DNA from: Albugo candida
Lineage: Eukaryota > Oomycota > Peronosporomycetes > Albuginales
NCBI GenBank assembly: GCA_040437565.1
Contig: JBDOQK010000054.1
Coordinates: forward strand, 186,001 to 250,000
Reading direction: 5' to 3'
Length of the DNA stretch: 64,000 nt
The notes under the pieces were generated by a model. It saw nothing but the letters and a program-made list of their open reading frames with translations, was not told where the DNA came from and searched no databases. Shown piece by piece: positions 1 through 11,425 of the stretch. The position numbers and the translations under genes are program-made. The stretch's first letter is position 1. Each line of letters opens with the position of its first letter.

Positions 1-246
1 AAATACAAACCTTGTACATACTATGCATTCAGTTTCCCATTCTTTCAACTAGCCACATACAACACGTCATTATTTACTTTTCATCTATGTCCCAGAGTCT
101 GGAGGAAGGCCGTTGTGATCTTTGCTTCGAAACTAGTAATCGAATGTTCTCGTCCAATACACATGAGCGTCCTACCTTGATTTGTAGGTGCGCCTGAGCT
201 TTGAAGATCTAGCTCGATGATATCAGCCATGAAGCAATGTTCACAT
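1..246 (+). repeat. Repeat A copy 1 (5' flank of a secreted-gene family)
   Basis: This stretch is closely similar to 928-1174 and more distantly to 18040-18303. The first pair shares long identical runs such as aaatacaaaccttgtacata and the end aagcaatgttcacat. In the other two copies the block lies directly upstream of a methionine followed by a signal-peptide-like stretch, so it is best read as the 5' flank or promoter of a gene family. Here the expected coding start is missing and the copy runs into repeat B. The window edge cuts its left end. Confidence 0.7.
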
Positions 247-665
247 TACTCGGTCTCATAATAACGAGTTCGATCTCGTGGAGACGTGTGGTGTGAGTTG
301 TTTATGCAGCTATTTCAGCACACTCGTCAGATCACTGCACCCAACGTCTTGATGAATTGACGGATAGCGTCGAACTGAGTGCTTTTGAAGATTCACGGAA
401 ATATGCGTTGTTGCACGCCGTGCCAGATGAATCGTTTACTGGAAAGAGATTTGCATCAAGAGTCACTCCGGGAGAGGACAGTTGGCAACACAGAAGGTGG
501 ACCGACGAATTCAGCAAGTGGGAGTTCATATCCGTCAGACTTTGAATAAGACAGTTTTCTTCACTTATGTTCTTCACATCTGTAAGTATCGTATGGAAAG
601 GAGCACTTTGAGATGTACAGGGCCGTGTCGCATAAGAGTTACTTGACTGAGTCTAGACCAGACTT
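247..665 (+). repeat. Repeat B copy 1 with a short conserved frame
   Basis: This block is about 90 percent identical by eye to 9083-9515. Both copies carry an open frame (here 357-545) with the shared segments YALLHA, DESFTG, EEDSWQHRRWTDE or its variant, and EFISV. They also share the downstream stretch from gaataagacag to gtgtcgca. No reverse transcriptase, transposase or terminal inverted repeat is visible. It could be an exon of a dispersed gene family or part of an unclassified mobile element. The right boundary lies near the motif actgagtctag, which also occurs at about 9502 and 11238 beside the secreted-gene pair. Confidence 0.6.
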
Positions 666-773
666 CTCAATTTGCCGGCTACTAAGTAACCCGCCAATTT
701 AGTAAAAACAACTCGAAAAAACAACTTTTTTCACCTCTTTCCTCTCGAAAACAATGGTTCAAGTCGACATATC

Positions 774-873
774 NNNNNNNNNNNNNNNNNNNNNNNNNNN
801 NNNNNNNNNNNNNNNNNNNNNNNNNNNNNNNNNNNNNNNNNNNNNNNNNNNNNNNNNNNNNNNNNNNNNNNNN
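774..873. other. Assembly gap, 100 N
   Basis: This is exactly 100 N. I see no overlap between the sequences on either side, so its true length is unknown. It separates repeat B from repeat A copy 2. Confidence 0.98.
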
Positions 874-927
874 CTTGATGGAAAATGCACATTGTGCGTT
901 TCACTTCTAGTTTAGATGCATTTCCAT

Positions 928-1174
928 AAATACAAACCTTGTACATACTATGCATTCATTTTCCCATTCTTTCAACTAGCGACAAAGAACACGTCATTGT
1001 TTACCTTTCATCTATGTCCCACAGTCTGGACGAAGACCGTTGTAATATTTGCTTCGAAACTGGTAATCGAAATGTCCTCGTCCAATACACATGAGCGTCG
1101 TACCTTGATTTGCAGGTGCGCCTGAGCTTCGAAGATCTAGCTCGATGATATCAGTCATGAAGCAATGTTCACAT
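928..1174 (+). repeat. Repeat A copy 2 (5' flank of the broken secreted gene)
   Basis: This is the second copy of the block at 1-246, with only scattered substitutions. It ends about 30 bases before the ATG at 1204 of an effector-like remnant. The distant third copy at 18040-18303 has the same position relative to its own ATG at 18332. That shared placement argues for a common 5' regulatory region rather than a free mobile element. Confidence 0.7.
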
Positions 1175-1203
1175 CATTCAATAAACTATCAACACTAGCA
1201 CAC

Positions 1204-2490
1204 GATGAAGGCAACTATATTCAAAACTGTTTTTTTTTCGCAATGCTTGGTGGACTTGACGCAAACAACAAATTCCATAACATCATGTTGCACTACATGC
1301 ATTTGAAAGTACGCACAGATACATATTCGCCGGACCAGCCATCTCCCTGGTCGGTGAACGTTCATCCAGCACTATAGAGCCTGAAGACCAGGATGTCGAA
1401 GCTTCTGAAAATCCCGATGATCGTTTCCTGATGGTCTTTCGCATACTCCCGCCAAGCACGTCAATACTGCCAGTGACGCCGTTTAATAAACCCATCAAAT
1501 CCCTAACTCTCTGTAGTGGGGCCAAAAAGGTTGCAAACGATTTAAGATAAAAGTATCGAATGACAATCAGATTTTACCGTTCTGGAGCAAGAAAAGCGAT
1601 GAAAGCATCGTCAAGCCTTGTCTCATTTCTGAAAGATCTGGAGAAACAAATGGCAAAAAAAACTATCATGTGTCCATCATAGAAGATTACTTCTTGGATA
1701 GGTCGGTCAGTTGCCGTTCGAATCCGAAGGATCCGAGAGAAATAAATAATATTGCCAACGTGGTGAAGCATGTCGAACCAAGGAACTTGGCTCTATATGA
1801 TATCGCTTGGGCATTATCACACTCGTCCATTGAAGACTTGAAGCAGAGAAAGAAGCTGACAAAACGATCTGTGGAAAGTATGCTCGATCTCGAAGTTTTG
1901 CTCACAACAACTGGCGGTATATACTTTATCACATGGCTTATGACTCCAATCCTTTATCTAGGAGACATTACGGATATCGGAATAAGTCAGGTCGGAAACA
2001 AATCTATATCTGAGGACAGCTTACAAGATGTGAAAGTCGAATTCGGCGGGGGGATGCATCCTATGCAAAAGGCTGAAAATTTCCTTGGGCAGACTAATAC
2101 GATTTCTTCACATCAACTTTTGAAAAGCGCGGATTCACAAAGCAGGGTGATTATTATGTAAGCGGTTGCGAAAAGCCCAAGTGTTACCAAGACAATTTGG
2201 GGCTCGCTCCAATTAGGCTATCATTTAAGGATGAGTGCACACTTTCCATCGAACAATATGTCCACCGGGAGGAAAAGACGTGTTTTGTTGACATCCTTCC
2301 AAGCTCGGATGATAAATGGTTATTCGGTACTTCATTTTTTTCGTCCAATTTCATCGTAATCGATACACGGAGCAGAAGAGAAAATACAAATTTTCTAAAA
2401 GGTGTTCATAAAAGTCGGAGAAGGATCTGTACACGCGTGTACCAGCTTGCTGTTTGCGGAGTATGCGAATCCATCGAAAGGATTTAAACT
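1204..2490 (+). pseudogene. Broken secreted effector-like gene
   Basis: An ATG at 1204 starts a lysine-plus-hydrophobic stretch that looks like a signal peptide, as in the paralogous start at 18332. Downstream are acidic and polar coding-like segments, including DDRFLMVFRIL, and longer ones at about 1670-2161 and 2197-2487. The frame is broken in several places, so it appears non-functional. There is no classical RxLR-EER string and no CHXC motif. The same unit continues as weaker similarity to about 3190, and again at 18040-19130. The secreted and effector-like reading is inferred from the leader, the gene-sparse repeat-rich setting and the presence of paralogues. No family was recognised. 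Confidence 0.5.
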
Positions 2491-3279
2491 TGGAAGGTGA
2501 TGCCTTTGTCAGACACGATAAGGTTCTAATATATATTGCAGCATGATTCAAGATTGTTCCCAATTTCGACGTGAGTGTATGCTCTTATTGAGTTCCCTTT
2601 TCCATGTGATTGCATTGAGCGCCATCATTGTCACATATTGTAATATCTGCAAGTTTCAGTCAATTTTCTGCCTTTAAGTTAGTAACGCACATGTCAAACG
2701 CTCCACCTATCTCGAAAATTCACCGAAGTCTCTAGAAGGTGAATATCAAAAGTTAATCAAGCTGTTTGAACTCCATCCTGCACTTGCATCTTTTGACTTG
2801 AAATATCAAACTGATAAGGTGGCTGAATGAGTGGCTTCACGCTAAAAATGCGCGGAGATACTAGATTTTGCACTAGGCCTGAAGCTGGCGGTCGAAGATC
2901 AAGCTGTACAAACTGTAAGCCGCTCATGTGTGACCCACTTGAAATCTTTAAGATATGTCTCGCTGAAATATTGGCGTAGTTCCCCGACCACGACTTTCGG
3001 ACTATTGTCGCTCTTTATGTGATTCCGGAATGTCCGCATGGGATCATGTGAGTGTTCAGCTCGCTCAGCACTGGTGTTGGATGTTGAAAAGAGATTAGCA
3101 ACAACTGGCTTCAAACGAGTGAATATCAGCGCACTCGCAATAGTCTCGCTAAAATTGACATTGACGTTTCGTTTTGTATCTGTCACTTTATGACAGTATG
3201 CGTACACGTTGAGTCAGTGCCTAGTTGAGGCTCTGAAAGCAGCAGACTGCTCCATTTTGCAGGCACTAAAGATTTCTGT
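2491..3279. repeat. 3' part of the duplicated unit, no intact gene
   Basis: Parts of this stretch are recognisably similar to 18573-19130. Shared anchors are gagcgccatcattgt (2618 and 18685), the segment around gtggcttc (2831 and 18891) and gaatatcagc/aaatatcagc (near 3120 and 19070). The unit that begins with repeat A is therefore over 2 kb long. I see no open gene on either strand; the 102-codon minus-strand frame has no support. Confidence 0.5.
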
Positions 3280-4760
3280 GTGATCAACAGCGATTTTCCC
3301 GAAGATTCCCCACAACAGAAGTATCCGCTCCCATGTTCAGATTATTATGGCACGCTGCCCGTCGATAGCTCCACAATGAGCGTAGCGGTAGATTTTAATT
3401 TGACCGTGCTCAATTTAACAACAATACCTATGGCTATATACGCCAACTCTACCTCCGTCATGCGCTTCTTTGTCCACTTGAACGATGCATGATGTTTCTC
3501 AGCTGTCGGTCGACAGAGAGTGAAGAGTTGGGGGTTGGTGATGCTACCTTCCGCTAGCACTGAGCAAACAAGCAATACACGATGCAGATTAGGCAGCCTT
3601 CTTCAAAGTGAAGTCGACATTTGCGAACAAAGATCATGAATACAAGTGAGGAAGAATCTGTTTTCGCTTTCTTCATTGATTGCAAGTGGGATTATAGTGC
3701 AGATAACATGGAATGAATTCCGTCGAAATTGACGGAAGGCCAGTGACATTTGATAGGTAGGACGGTGTCACGCTGTTTCTGAAAACACAATACACCCTAT
3801 GATGGAGAGCGAACCGGAGCTGTGACATCGTGGTTTTGGACATGTATTATGCTGTACGTGATCAAACAGATGAAGATAAATGGAGAGTCGGTTTCAGGAC
3901 CAATAATTACAAAGTTGAAGTGGGCACAGAGCCTTTGAAAGCGCCGTTCATTCAAGTGAATGGCCAAGCAGGAGACCAAAATACTATGGATATCATCTCT
4001 ATCATCAGTATGGATGACGATGTGATCGCTCAAAGTAATATGGTAGGTGACGCATGAGCGAAAGAAGGTGTATCATCAAGAAACGAAGAAATGTCTACGA
4101 TGCCACCAAGGAACCATGAAACAAGTGTAAAACATGAATCCTTGATTACAACGCTTCCTTAAGATATTCGATCACACCGGATCGAAATGTCGACTTTGGA
4201 GGAAACATTCATTTAGTACGCAAACAAATAGCAAAATCAAGATTTCATGCAGAAAATTCGATATGGCACGTAGATGATCCAACGACGAAGACGGATATGA
4301 AAACTTGGAATCTTTTCACACTGAGGAAGACGGAGAAATGTCAGCGTATACGAGCAAGTTATGCAAATAAGAGACTGGAGCGAATGGCTCTAAGTAGTAG
4401 AAAATGAAATGGACTCTCAGTGATCCGTACAGTTGGAATTTGTACGGATGAACCGATCAAAAAGCGATCCCATATAAATTGGTACTCTGTATAAAGTGTG
4501 ATTCAAATAGTAACATCGTCAAGTTTGAATTAGGACTTGTCGCCATGCACTAAGAGCAGACATCCGTTGGAGAGAAGAGTAATTACACTGGATTATGGAT
4601 CATGGATCAATCAGATGATCATGTGGACAAGACGTATCCGAAAATGATTGCAAACTCCAACGTGCTGTTCATGTACAATGCAAGGGGCACGTCAATAAAA
4701 GATAACATCAAAATGTACTGTAATTACAAGACCAATAATCTTGAGCAGCCTCGTGCGTAA
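3280..4760 (+). pseudogene. Coding-like fragments, unidentified and decayed
   Basis: Several short plus-strand frames have coding-like composition: 3280-3492, 3830-4057 (KWRVGFRTNNYKVEVGTEPL and an Asp/Ile-rich end) and 4602-4760 (YPKMIANSNVLFMYNARGTS). They lie in series without plausible introns joining them and are separated by stops. They may be the far end of the broken secreted gene upstream, or a second dead gene. I do not recognise the family. Confidence 0.3.
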
Positions 4761-6609
4761 ATGCTGAAGAATAGATGCAACTGCAGCTTTCTTGGTGACC
4801 TGAATATCTTGACGGGATGAAGGAAAGAATGGCTGAGATCGAGCGTATTCATAGAAGGAGTACAACATCAAAATCGAGCAAATAAAATGTTAGGCATAAA
4901 TTTGAAGAGCTGCATCAACGGATCTTTCGGAATAAAAAAGTGAAGTACTTGTGGACGCTAGCTGACAACAACTCAAAGCTATTCAACATGCAAGAGGATG
5001 AAAACTTTGGGTCTGATTTCGCAATGAGAGCTGGTTGGTGTTATTTTTTACTGTGATAAATAGATCAAGGGTCACATCACGGCAGCGAAGTGAATTATCA
5101 AATAATTTAAGATTAAAAAGAGCTATGAAAATGGATTGAAGGACGCGAGAGAAGCTCAAAAGCTTCAATACAGAACATGTATTCTTCCTGTCTAGTGTGA
5201 TAAACATCAAAATGTCACCGAGAGTAGCGACATCTAGTACACATGTAGAACACATTTACACATTTCCACGCAGCCACTGAAGGAATGGTCTGGCTGGGTC
5301 GGTGACTTAAGTAATCTCAAGGATGTACTACACTGGTGATAAATTCAGTAAATCACTGACGCCCTCCACGCAAATCGGATGAATTTGGGTCCTAATGGTA
5401 AATTCCCTCTGATGCCAAACACCATCTGGGGTGAAGGACATCAAATTTCACTTTATACTAAAATTCGAAGCCAAGGAGTTGGAACTGAATACAACAAATA
5501 CTAACCAAATTATTCGAGTTGTGGCGCGAATAAGACTATGCAAATTATTATATAGATGATGTTTCATCAAGGTACGTTGCTGCCGCCTCAGATACGTCAG
5601 TGTATTTATTTGAATAGAATCGATATGTGCCACAAAACATACTCGCAAACGCATGGCAGAGAAAGCGACGCATCTTTCTTCATTCCAAGCAGTTTTCTCA
5701 GATAATCTTTCGGGGCTGATGTTTGTTCGGTTCTTGATACCTTCTGATAAAGGGGGCATGGATCAAGACGAACGGATGATCCATCTTTCAGGTACTTGTT
5801 GGACGACTTGGGTGCACCAAGTGAGAATGAGCAACAACAACGAAAGACAATACGCGAAGTGGCTTCAAATACAGCCAAAATGCTTATACATGGAAGCATT
5901 CTGAGAGCATGTTCAAAGACCGAAATAGGAAGTGCTTTGCGTGCGGTCAGTTGAGGAGATGAGAATTTTGATATAAACGGTAGCAACATGGACAAAGTAC
6001 GAGCAGCCGAGATTTGTATTTCGCATAGCAAGTGATGAGGTACTAGTGGAAGCGGTCAACGCGTCAGTTTATCGATATTTAGCTAGTGCCAGGCTTAGTC
6101 CGTTGACTGGTCTAAGTTGCAGCTATGATTTTGAGATGATTTGGGGAAAATGGCGTTTCGTTTGTATTTTGGCATCGAGGGACCGCACGCATGGAAAAGT
6201 CTAAGGACGTGCTTTAGACGAGCAGATGTTCCCAAGCAGGTTCAACTGGAGATCTTATCTCGTAGCCTACTCGTATTATAGAGATTTCACTGTGTCGCTG
6301 ACAAAAACATTTATCCCAAGCATGATGTACGACGCCTTATTTTGGCCCATGTCTCATCTCCGACATGCTGAGAAGAAGCCATAAACAAAGGACGCTTGTC
6401 CAACAACTTAGAATCACTTGACACATAATTTGTATCAAAATACTAAATCGGCATTTGCGCTGAGACAGCGGGGTATCGCATCCTCTTAATGCAGAGTTTC
6501 ATCAGAATGGAACCGGTACCATAATGGACAAATTCTTAGAAGCCCTCGAGTCGGAATAATGTTGCGCAGCTGTGGAAGTGCGGTGTATCGCTCAGGGATG
6601 GCCGAGCGA
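4761..6609. other. No convincing gene
   Basis: Frames here are short and overlap on both strands. An open stretch without a start codon runs at about 5989-6200 (+), and another at 5653-5904 (+), neither with a recognisable motif. They may be further decayed coding DNA. No RNA gene, tandem repeat or intact transposon was seen. Confidence 0.5.
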
Positions 6610-8275
6610 ATGTGTGACTTGTGTCAGAAAACCAAAGCTCATCGATACAGCAGCAGGGAGAGGCAGCGGGCCACGACGATCGGGATCATGATGTGAGTGT
6701 CCGCGGAAGAACGGCTGATACGCTGCAGCCTGATACCATTGTGTAAGAAGCTATGTATCGTGGTTAATACTGAGACCCGCAATCGACATGGATAAGAGCA
6801 TTTTCGTCGTATATTTGACATGTTCCCATTTCGCTTCCATATCGCACCGAAACTTGGGATCCGGCGAAAAGGATTTGGAAAGAACAAATGGTCTCTTCAT
6901 ATCCTCTTGAATCTCGATACCACGACCAGAGCACTCGATTAATGACGGTAATTGCCGTATCAATTTTCCTTCCACAGTCGCTTTCTGCATATGGAATCCA
7001 TACAAATTGTGCCATTCTCGATGCTCCACTCCTTCCAAATTCAAACATCCTTTATGCATCGAAACTTCTGGACCATTGAACATTGGTGGCTCATTTATAT
7101 CGTTCCAAATTTACAGAGAAGAAATATTTCCGACATATGTCTCCTATCGGAACAAAGATGCCCACCAATACCGAACTTGATGGTTCGTAAAGTCTAAACA
7201 CGACGAATCTCCTGACCAACACTCTCAATGAAAATCGTTCTCATGCTCATATTTTTTGACGTAATATCCCAACAATCTCGCTTTGGAATGCACGTAAAAC
7301 GCGGGATCAATCTTGATATGGGGATGCGCGATCGTGACAACGTTGCGTCCAACAATCGCCAAGTTTTCTTGCTTAAGATTGGATCTGGAAATGTATTGGA
7401 TCCCACGTGAAATACCGTTTTCCATCGGTATGCTCGATATCCAGCTGCATGACATCGTACGTGATTTTGCGTTGATCAAAGCCGGCGTTCACGTGATCAA
7501 CGTCACGTTCATTTCTATAGTTCCAGCGACACTGATGGTAACCGAGGGGGAAAAGAGGCGGCGTGGAAGCCGTTCCGGTCAATGAACATACTGCTTGGAG
7601 AAGGATTAAGGAAGTGGACCAACGAGGAAGAATACGGCCAAGACACCCGAATCACGCATCCAATGACTCGTCTTCTTGCTTTTCATGCATCAGTTATCAC
7701 ATCTACCAATGTTTCCAATATCATGTCAAAACGTACCGACGGAATAGAAAGTATTAGCGGCCATTAGGAGAGGAATGGAGCCATATGAAGCCATTGGAAC
7801 GTCCAATTCGTACTCAAATACATCGAGATTGTAGAGACGATAGGGATCACTTGCAATCTCATCATTGCATATGACACTCCAGCATGAGATCGGTCGCGTG
7901 CTTGGGAAGTCCATACAACTGGCGAAGGTTCGCGAATTGTAAAAAGAGATGTCAACTCCGATTCAACTGGGACCAATACCGGTCTGTATGATCGGCGGAC
8001 ACAATGTTCCTCCCAACCGTCATCGGTTTTATCAGTATCAATACTGCTATTCCCATTAGTAGAAGCTTTGGCTTGTTGGTTCGATCGATGTGACTGCGAG
8101 ACTATTTTCTCCGTAATCGACGATTTCCTTATCCTTACCGTTGTGGATATCCTCTGCGACGATTTCTTTGGTGCTTGTCGATGCGATGGGTTCTCTATAG
8201 TCAAAGCGGTTTTGGTCGTGATCGGTAAACGACGTCACCATTTCGCTGTCCATGAATACAGTAAGAGACACTTCA
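6610..8275 (-). pseudogene. Glucosidase II alpha (GH31), central part, decayed
   Basis: Read on the minus strand, pieces in different frames match ER glucosidase II alpha (GANAB type, GH31) in the right order. They are: an acidic linker and [83 protein letters not shown]; the GH31 nucleophile motif WNDINEP; MFNGPEVSMHKG; HNLYGFHMQKAT; and [16 protein letters not shown]. The active enzyme trims the two inner glucoses of N-glycans in the ER. Several frame changes and stops separate the pieces, the N-terminal third and the C-terminus are missing, and no intron arrangement rescues it. It is a dead copy. The C-terminal part of such a gene lies separately at 15218-15905, also on the minus strand but upstream, so the two cannot be one gene in its original order. 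Confidence 0.85.
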
Positions 8276-8574
8276 GGCTCTCTTCTTGTGGTGTAGAGTT
8301 ACAAAGGATGTGATGGCGATGACAATTTTGCTGTTTTTAGACTCCTTCTCTATCGGCTCAAAAGATAATGCGATTTAGTGAGAAAGCTGAGTGAAGCCTT
8401 CTCGTGGCCGTTTGTCTGCAAACTACACAGTATACGTCAAACCGAGTTATTGGTCTCTACGAAAATGTATCGAATACAGTTGTACAAGGACATGCAGCAG
8501 AGTCAAATTTAAATTCTCAGACCCGACATGCTGCAGCGTGCTGACACGGATGATTTTGTGCTGCGACATTTTGC
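8276..8574. other. No convincing gene
   Basis: This is a spacer between the GH31 remnant and a short open frame. Nothing recognisable was found on either strand. Confidence 0.4.
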
Positions 8575-8877
8575 ATGAATAACAAACGGAGAATCGTATT
8601 ATCACGACAAGTGTATCAAGCTGGTCGACTGATACACAATGGTGAAGTGTTTGCAAATGCAAACAATAGGTTTTATGATCGTACATCAACGAAGATTATG
8701 CTCAATCTAGCGATGACAACAAGGATGGATCTTCACACGTGTATGATTCTAGTTCAGACCGATGTGCCGCATCTCACAGAAGACCTTTTAGCAATGAATG
8801 AGGTTGTACAACAACCCGATTCAGCGCGTGTCGTGTCAGAGGTTTTAAAATGTTTTGCAGCTGCCTACCAACGATAA
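8575..8877 (+). CDS. Hypothetical short frame, doubtful
   Basis: A frame of about 100 codons runs to a stop at 8877; its first ATG is at 8575. It contains polar, coding-like sequence (YQAGRLIHNGEVFANANNRF, then DVPHLTEDLLAMNEVVQQPD). There is no signal peptide and no membrane segment. I recognise no family. It is intact but surrounded by decayed genes, so it may be a surviving exon of a dead gene rather than a gene. Confidence 0.25.
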   Translation: MNNKRRIVLSRQVYQAGRLIHNGEVFANANNRFYDRTSTKIMLNLAMTTRMDLHTCMILVQTDVPHLTEDLLAMNEVVQQPDSARVVSEVLKCFAAAYQR

Positions 8878-9082
8878 ACTATGGAAATATGACAGGATCT
8901 TCTCAAGTTCGTTTGGGTGTCATTCAAGAATGTGTTTGGTCAGCCGCATCTCACTTCAGAATCACATCATCTACTAGCTACAATTATCCTGACCATGACA
9001 AACTGCTTGATGCGACCTAGTGGTCGAAACATGAACTTGGGGGTGTTGCTCTAACGTTTTTGGGCAAGAAACATGCGTTGGT

Positions 9083-9515
9083 GTCACTCAGTCTCATAAG
9101 AACGAGTTCGATCCGTGGAGACGTGTGGCGTGAGTTGTTTATGCAGCTATTTCAGCACACTCGTCAGTTCACTGCACCTAACGTCTTGATCAATTGACGG
9201 ATGGCGTCGAACTGAGTGCTTTCAAAGATTCACCGGAATATGCGTTGTTGCACGCCTTGACAGATGAATCGTTTACTGGAATGAGGTTTGTATCAAGGGT
9301 CACTCAGGAAGAGGACAGTTGGCAACACAGAAGGTGGACCGACGAATTGAGCAAGCGGGAGTTCATATCCGTCATGAAGTGTCCTGGAGACTTTGAATAA
9401 GACAGTTTTCTTCACTTAAGTTCTTCACATCTGTAAGTATCGTATGGAAAGGAGCACTTTGAGATGTACAGGGCCGTGTCGCAAAAGAGTTAGTTGACTG
9501 AGTCTAGGACAGAAG
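9083..9515 (+). repeat. Repeat B copy 2 with a short conserved frame
   Basis: This is the second copy of the block at 247-665. The open frame here (9194-9400) continues to MKCPGDFE before its stop, a few codons longer than in copy 1. Most differences between the copies change amino acids, so there is no clear sign of constraint. Its right end abuts the 3' end of the secreted-gene pair through the shared motif actgagtctag. Confidence 0.6.
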
Positions 9516-9641
9516 ATTGAGGGAGGTAGAGCCAATCCTGAATGTTTATTAAGCATTTTTGTCCCTCAAAAAGAGCTATCTCTGATCGTAGGCAGCACGG
9601 ATATGCACGACGTTTCGTACAAGCTGCATACTGACATTGAG

Positions 9642-10698
9642 CTAGCAGATCGCACATGTACTACCTTCAGTTTGAGTGCTCGCCTTTGAGTACCTTTTAA
9701 CTGGAAGGATTTGGTACGTTGTGGGGTCACCGTCGGTATTAACATTGACGATGTATTGATCCAATAATACAGTACCAGAAACCCAAGCGTCATCATCGCT
9801 TTTGTGGAAGTCATGAGGAAAATGTCTCACGATTTCAGAACTGATTAGATCCTTTGATTGAGGTATATCTGGTCCGCCCGATGATTTTCCGTCCAATTGT
9901 ACTTTTAAAGTGGCGGAACCCGTGAGTTTCGAAAATCCAAATGCTTCATGCACTTCTTGGGGGTAATTTATCCGACGTTCGCCAAAACGGATTTTAATTT
10001 TCTGTGCTCTACTGAATTTTTTACCGTCATGTTCAATTAGAGAGTATGAGTCAATCGGGTTGAAACCGCTATTCGAAACTGTGGGTTCTATAGGTTCGAC
10101 AGCATACACCAGCTGTTTTCCGAAAGGCTTTTTGAGAAAGAGTATAATCCTATTTTAGCCAAATCTAGAAACGCGTCTGGGTCGAGTAGACGCCTTCGAC
10201 GGGCGAAATGCTCGAGCTTCCCGCTCGTGTACAATTCTTCAAGTTCTGACAATCCTAGTTGCCAACATCCTGGTGTATATACAGATTCCTTAGCGTCGCG
10301 ATGTTTTGCTGGTTCATAGTAAGAGATAGGATTCTTCTTAGGAGTAAACCCATTCGAACGCTTGTCTCCAGTAACTTCATACGTAAAGGTGCCGCCCTCT
10401 TCCGAGTTCTTTTCAAGTTCCTTGTTAGGTAGGCAGCGATCAAACAATGGACCAGGTGTTACATCACTATCCATATAAAATGCCATGATATATGTATCCG
10501 AATTCGTTTGCACTATTTCCACAACCAGCCTCATAACGAATCGATTGCTTCGATCCGTGTTTTTTTCAATTGTGTTTTTTTCAATTGTTTTTTTTCAATT
10601 GAGATCAATTGCATGTAATGACCGGATACAGCTTGGAGATACGTTGTCCACGCCCCAAGGGCGGACATACAGTAAGCTTTGAGCTTCGAAACGTTCAT
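9642..10698 (-). pseudogene. Secreted-protein gene, tandem copy 1, broken
   Basis: The minus-strand ATG at 10698 opens MNVSKLKAYCMSALGAWTTY, a signal-peptide-like leader. The body (SYYEPAKHRD, CWQLGLSELEELY, LDPDAFLDLAK, SYSLIEHDGK, DPTTYQILPVKR) is close to the neighbour at 11426-12398. No transmembrane segment or known domain is visible. The frame is interrupted more than once, and a short AT-rich simple repeat has grown just behind the leader, so this copy looks dead. It is probably a lineage-specific secreted protein. The tandem arrangement with its paralogue points to a duplication unit of about 1.7 kb. Confidence 0.6.
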
Positions 10699-11059
10699 CG
10701 TTACTGCCTGTCGGTGGATTTTTGAATAATGATGAAGAAGCCTTCGATGATTAATGAATATGAAAGCAGACAGGCTTTATACATCCCCCCGCCGTAATGT
10801 GAGTTCTCCCCTGCTTAAATGCATATCCAACTCTAGTTAGGTTCTGTTTGTCAGAATATTTACAAAAGGCTGCACACCTCGTAAAGTAAATAAATTGGTT
10901 CAACTCTAGAATTTAGGAACCGTACTTAGGGAGCATAGAAGCGAGCCTTTGAACATGCAGGTGAGACACAAAGGTGCGCACTAATAAACTGGTGTTTTTT
11001 GGACGATAGGACAACAAATTGATATAATATAATGCATATTAATCTAATAAGTTTACTTA
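10699..11059. repeat. Duplicated upstream region of secreted copy 1
   Basis: This region is similar to 12399-12740. Both contain gaaagcagacaggctttat, ccaactctagttaggttctg and gcgagcctttgaacatgcag. It is the 5' flank of the minus-strand gene and also carries part of the unit that repeats with a period near 335 bp further right. It ends at a 100-N gap. Confidence 0.6.
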
Positions 11060-11159
11060 NNNNNNNNNNNNNNNNNNNNNNNNNNNNNNNNNNNNNNNNN
11101 NNNNNNNNNNNNNNNNNNNNNNNNNNNNNNNNNNNNNNNNNNNNNNNNNNNNNNNNNNN
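11060..11159. other. Assembly gap, 100 N
   Basis: No overlap is seen between the flanks. The gap lies between the two tandem secreted-gene units, exactly where near-identical DNA would confuse an assembler. Confidence 0.98.
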
Positions 11160-11425
11160 ATGTATATATGTTATTTAAGATAGCCTAGGCAACTAGAGAA
11201 GTCAGTTTGTCTAATTCTAGTAATATAGACACCTTCAACTGAGTCTAGACCAGAAGATTGAGCGGGGTAGAGCCAATCCTGAATGTTTATTAAGCATCAA
11301 TCTTGCCTCAAAAGGAGCTATCTCTGATCGTAGGCAGCACGGATATGCAAGACATTTCGTACCAGCTGCATACTGACATTGAGCTAGCAGATCGCACATG
11401 TATTACCTTAAGTTGAAGTGCTTGC

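Noticed and set aside
1707-1725. GTTCGAATCC reminiscent of a tRNA T-loop
   Set aside because: No matching acceptor stem, D-arm or anticodon arm could be folded around it.
1204-2490. Classical RxLR or CHXC effector
   Set aside because: Neither motif is present at the expected distance from the leader; only the loose string RFLM was seen.
5606-6031. 141-codon minus-strand frame
   Set aside because: It overlaps competing plus-strand frames, has no motif and no leader, and looks like a chance frame in decayed DNA.
1-9515. Repeats A and B as long terminal repeats of a retroelement
   Set aside because: No paired ends around a common interior, no polyprotein motifs and no TG...CA boundaries were found.
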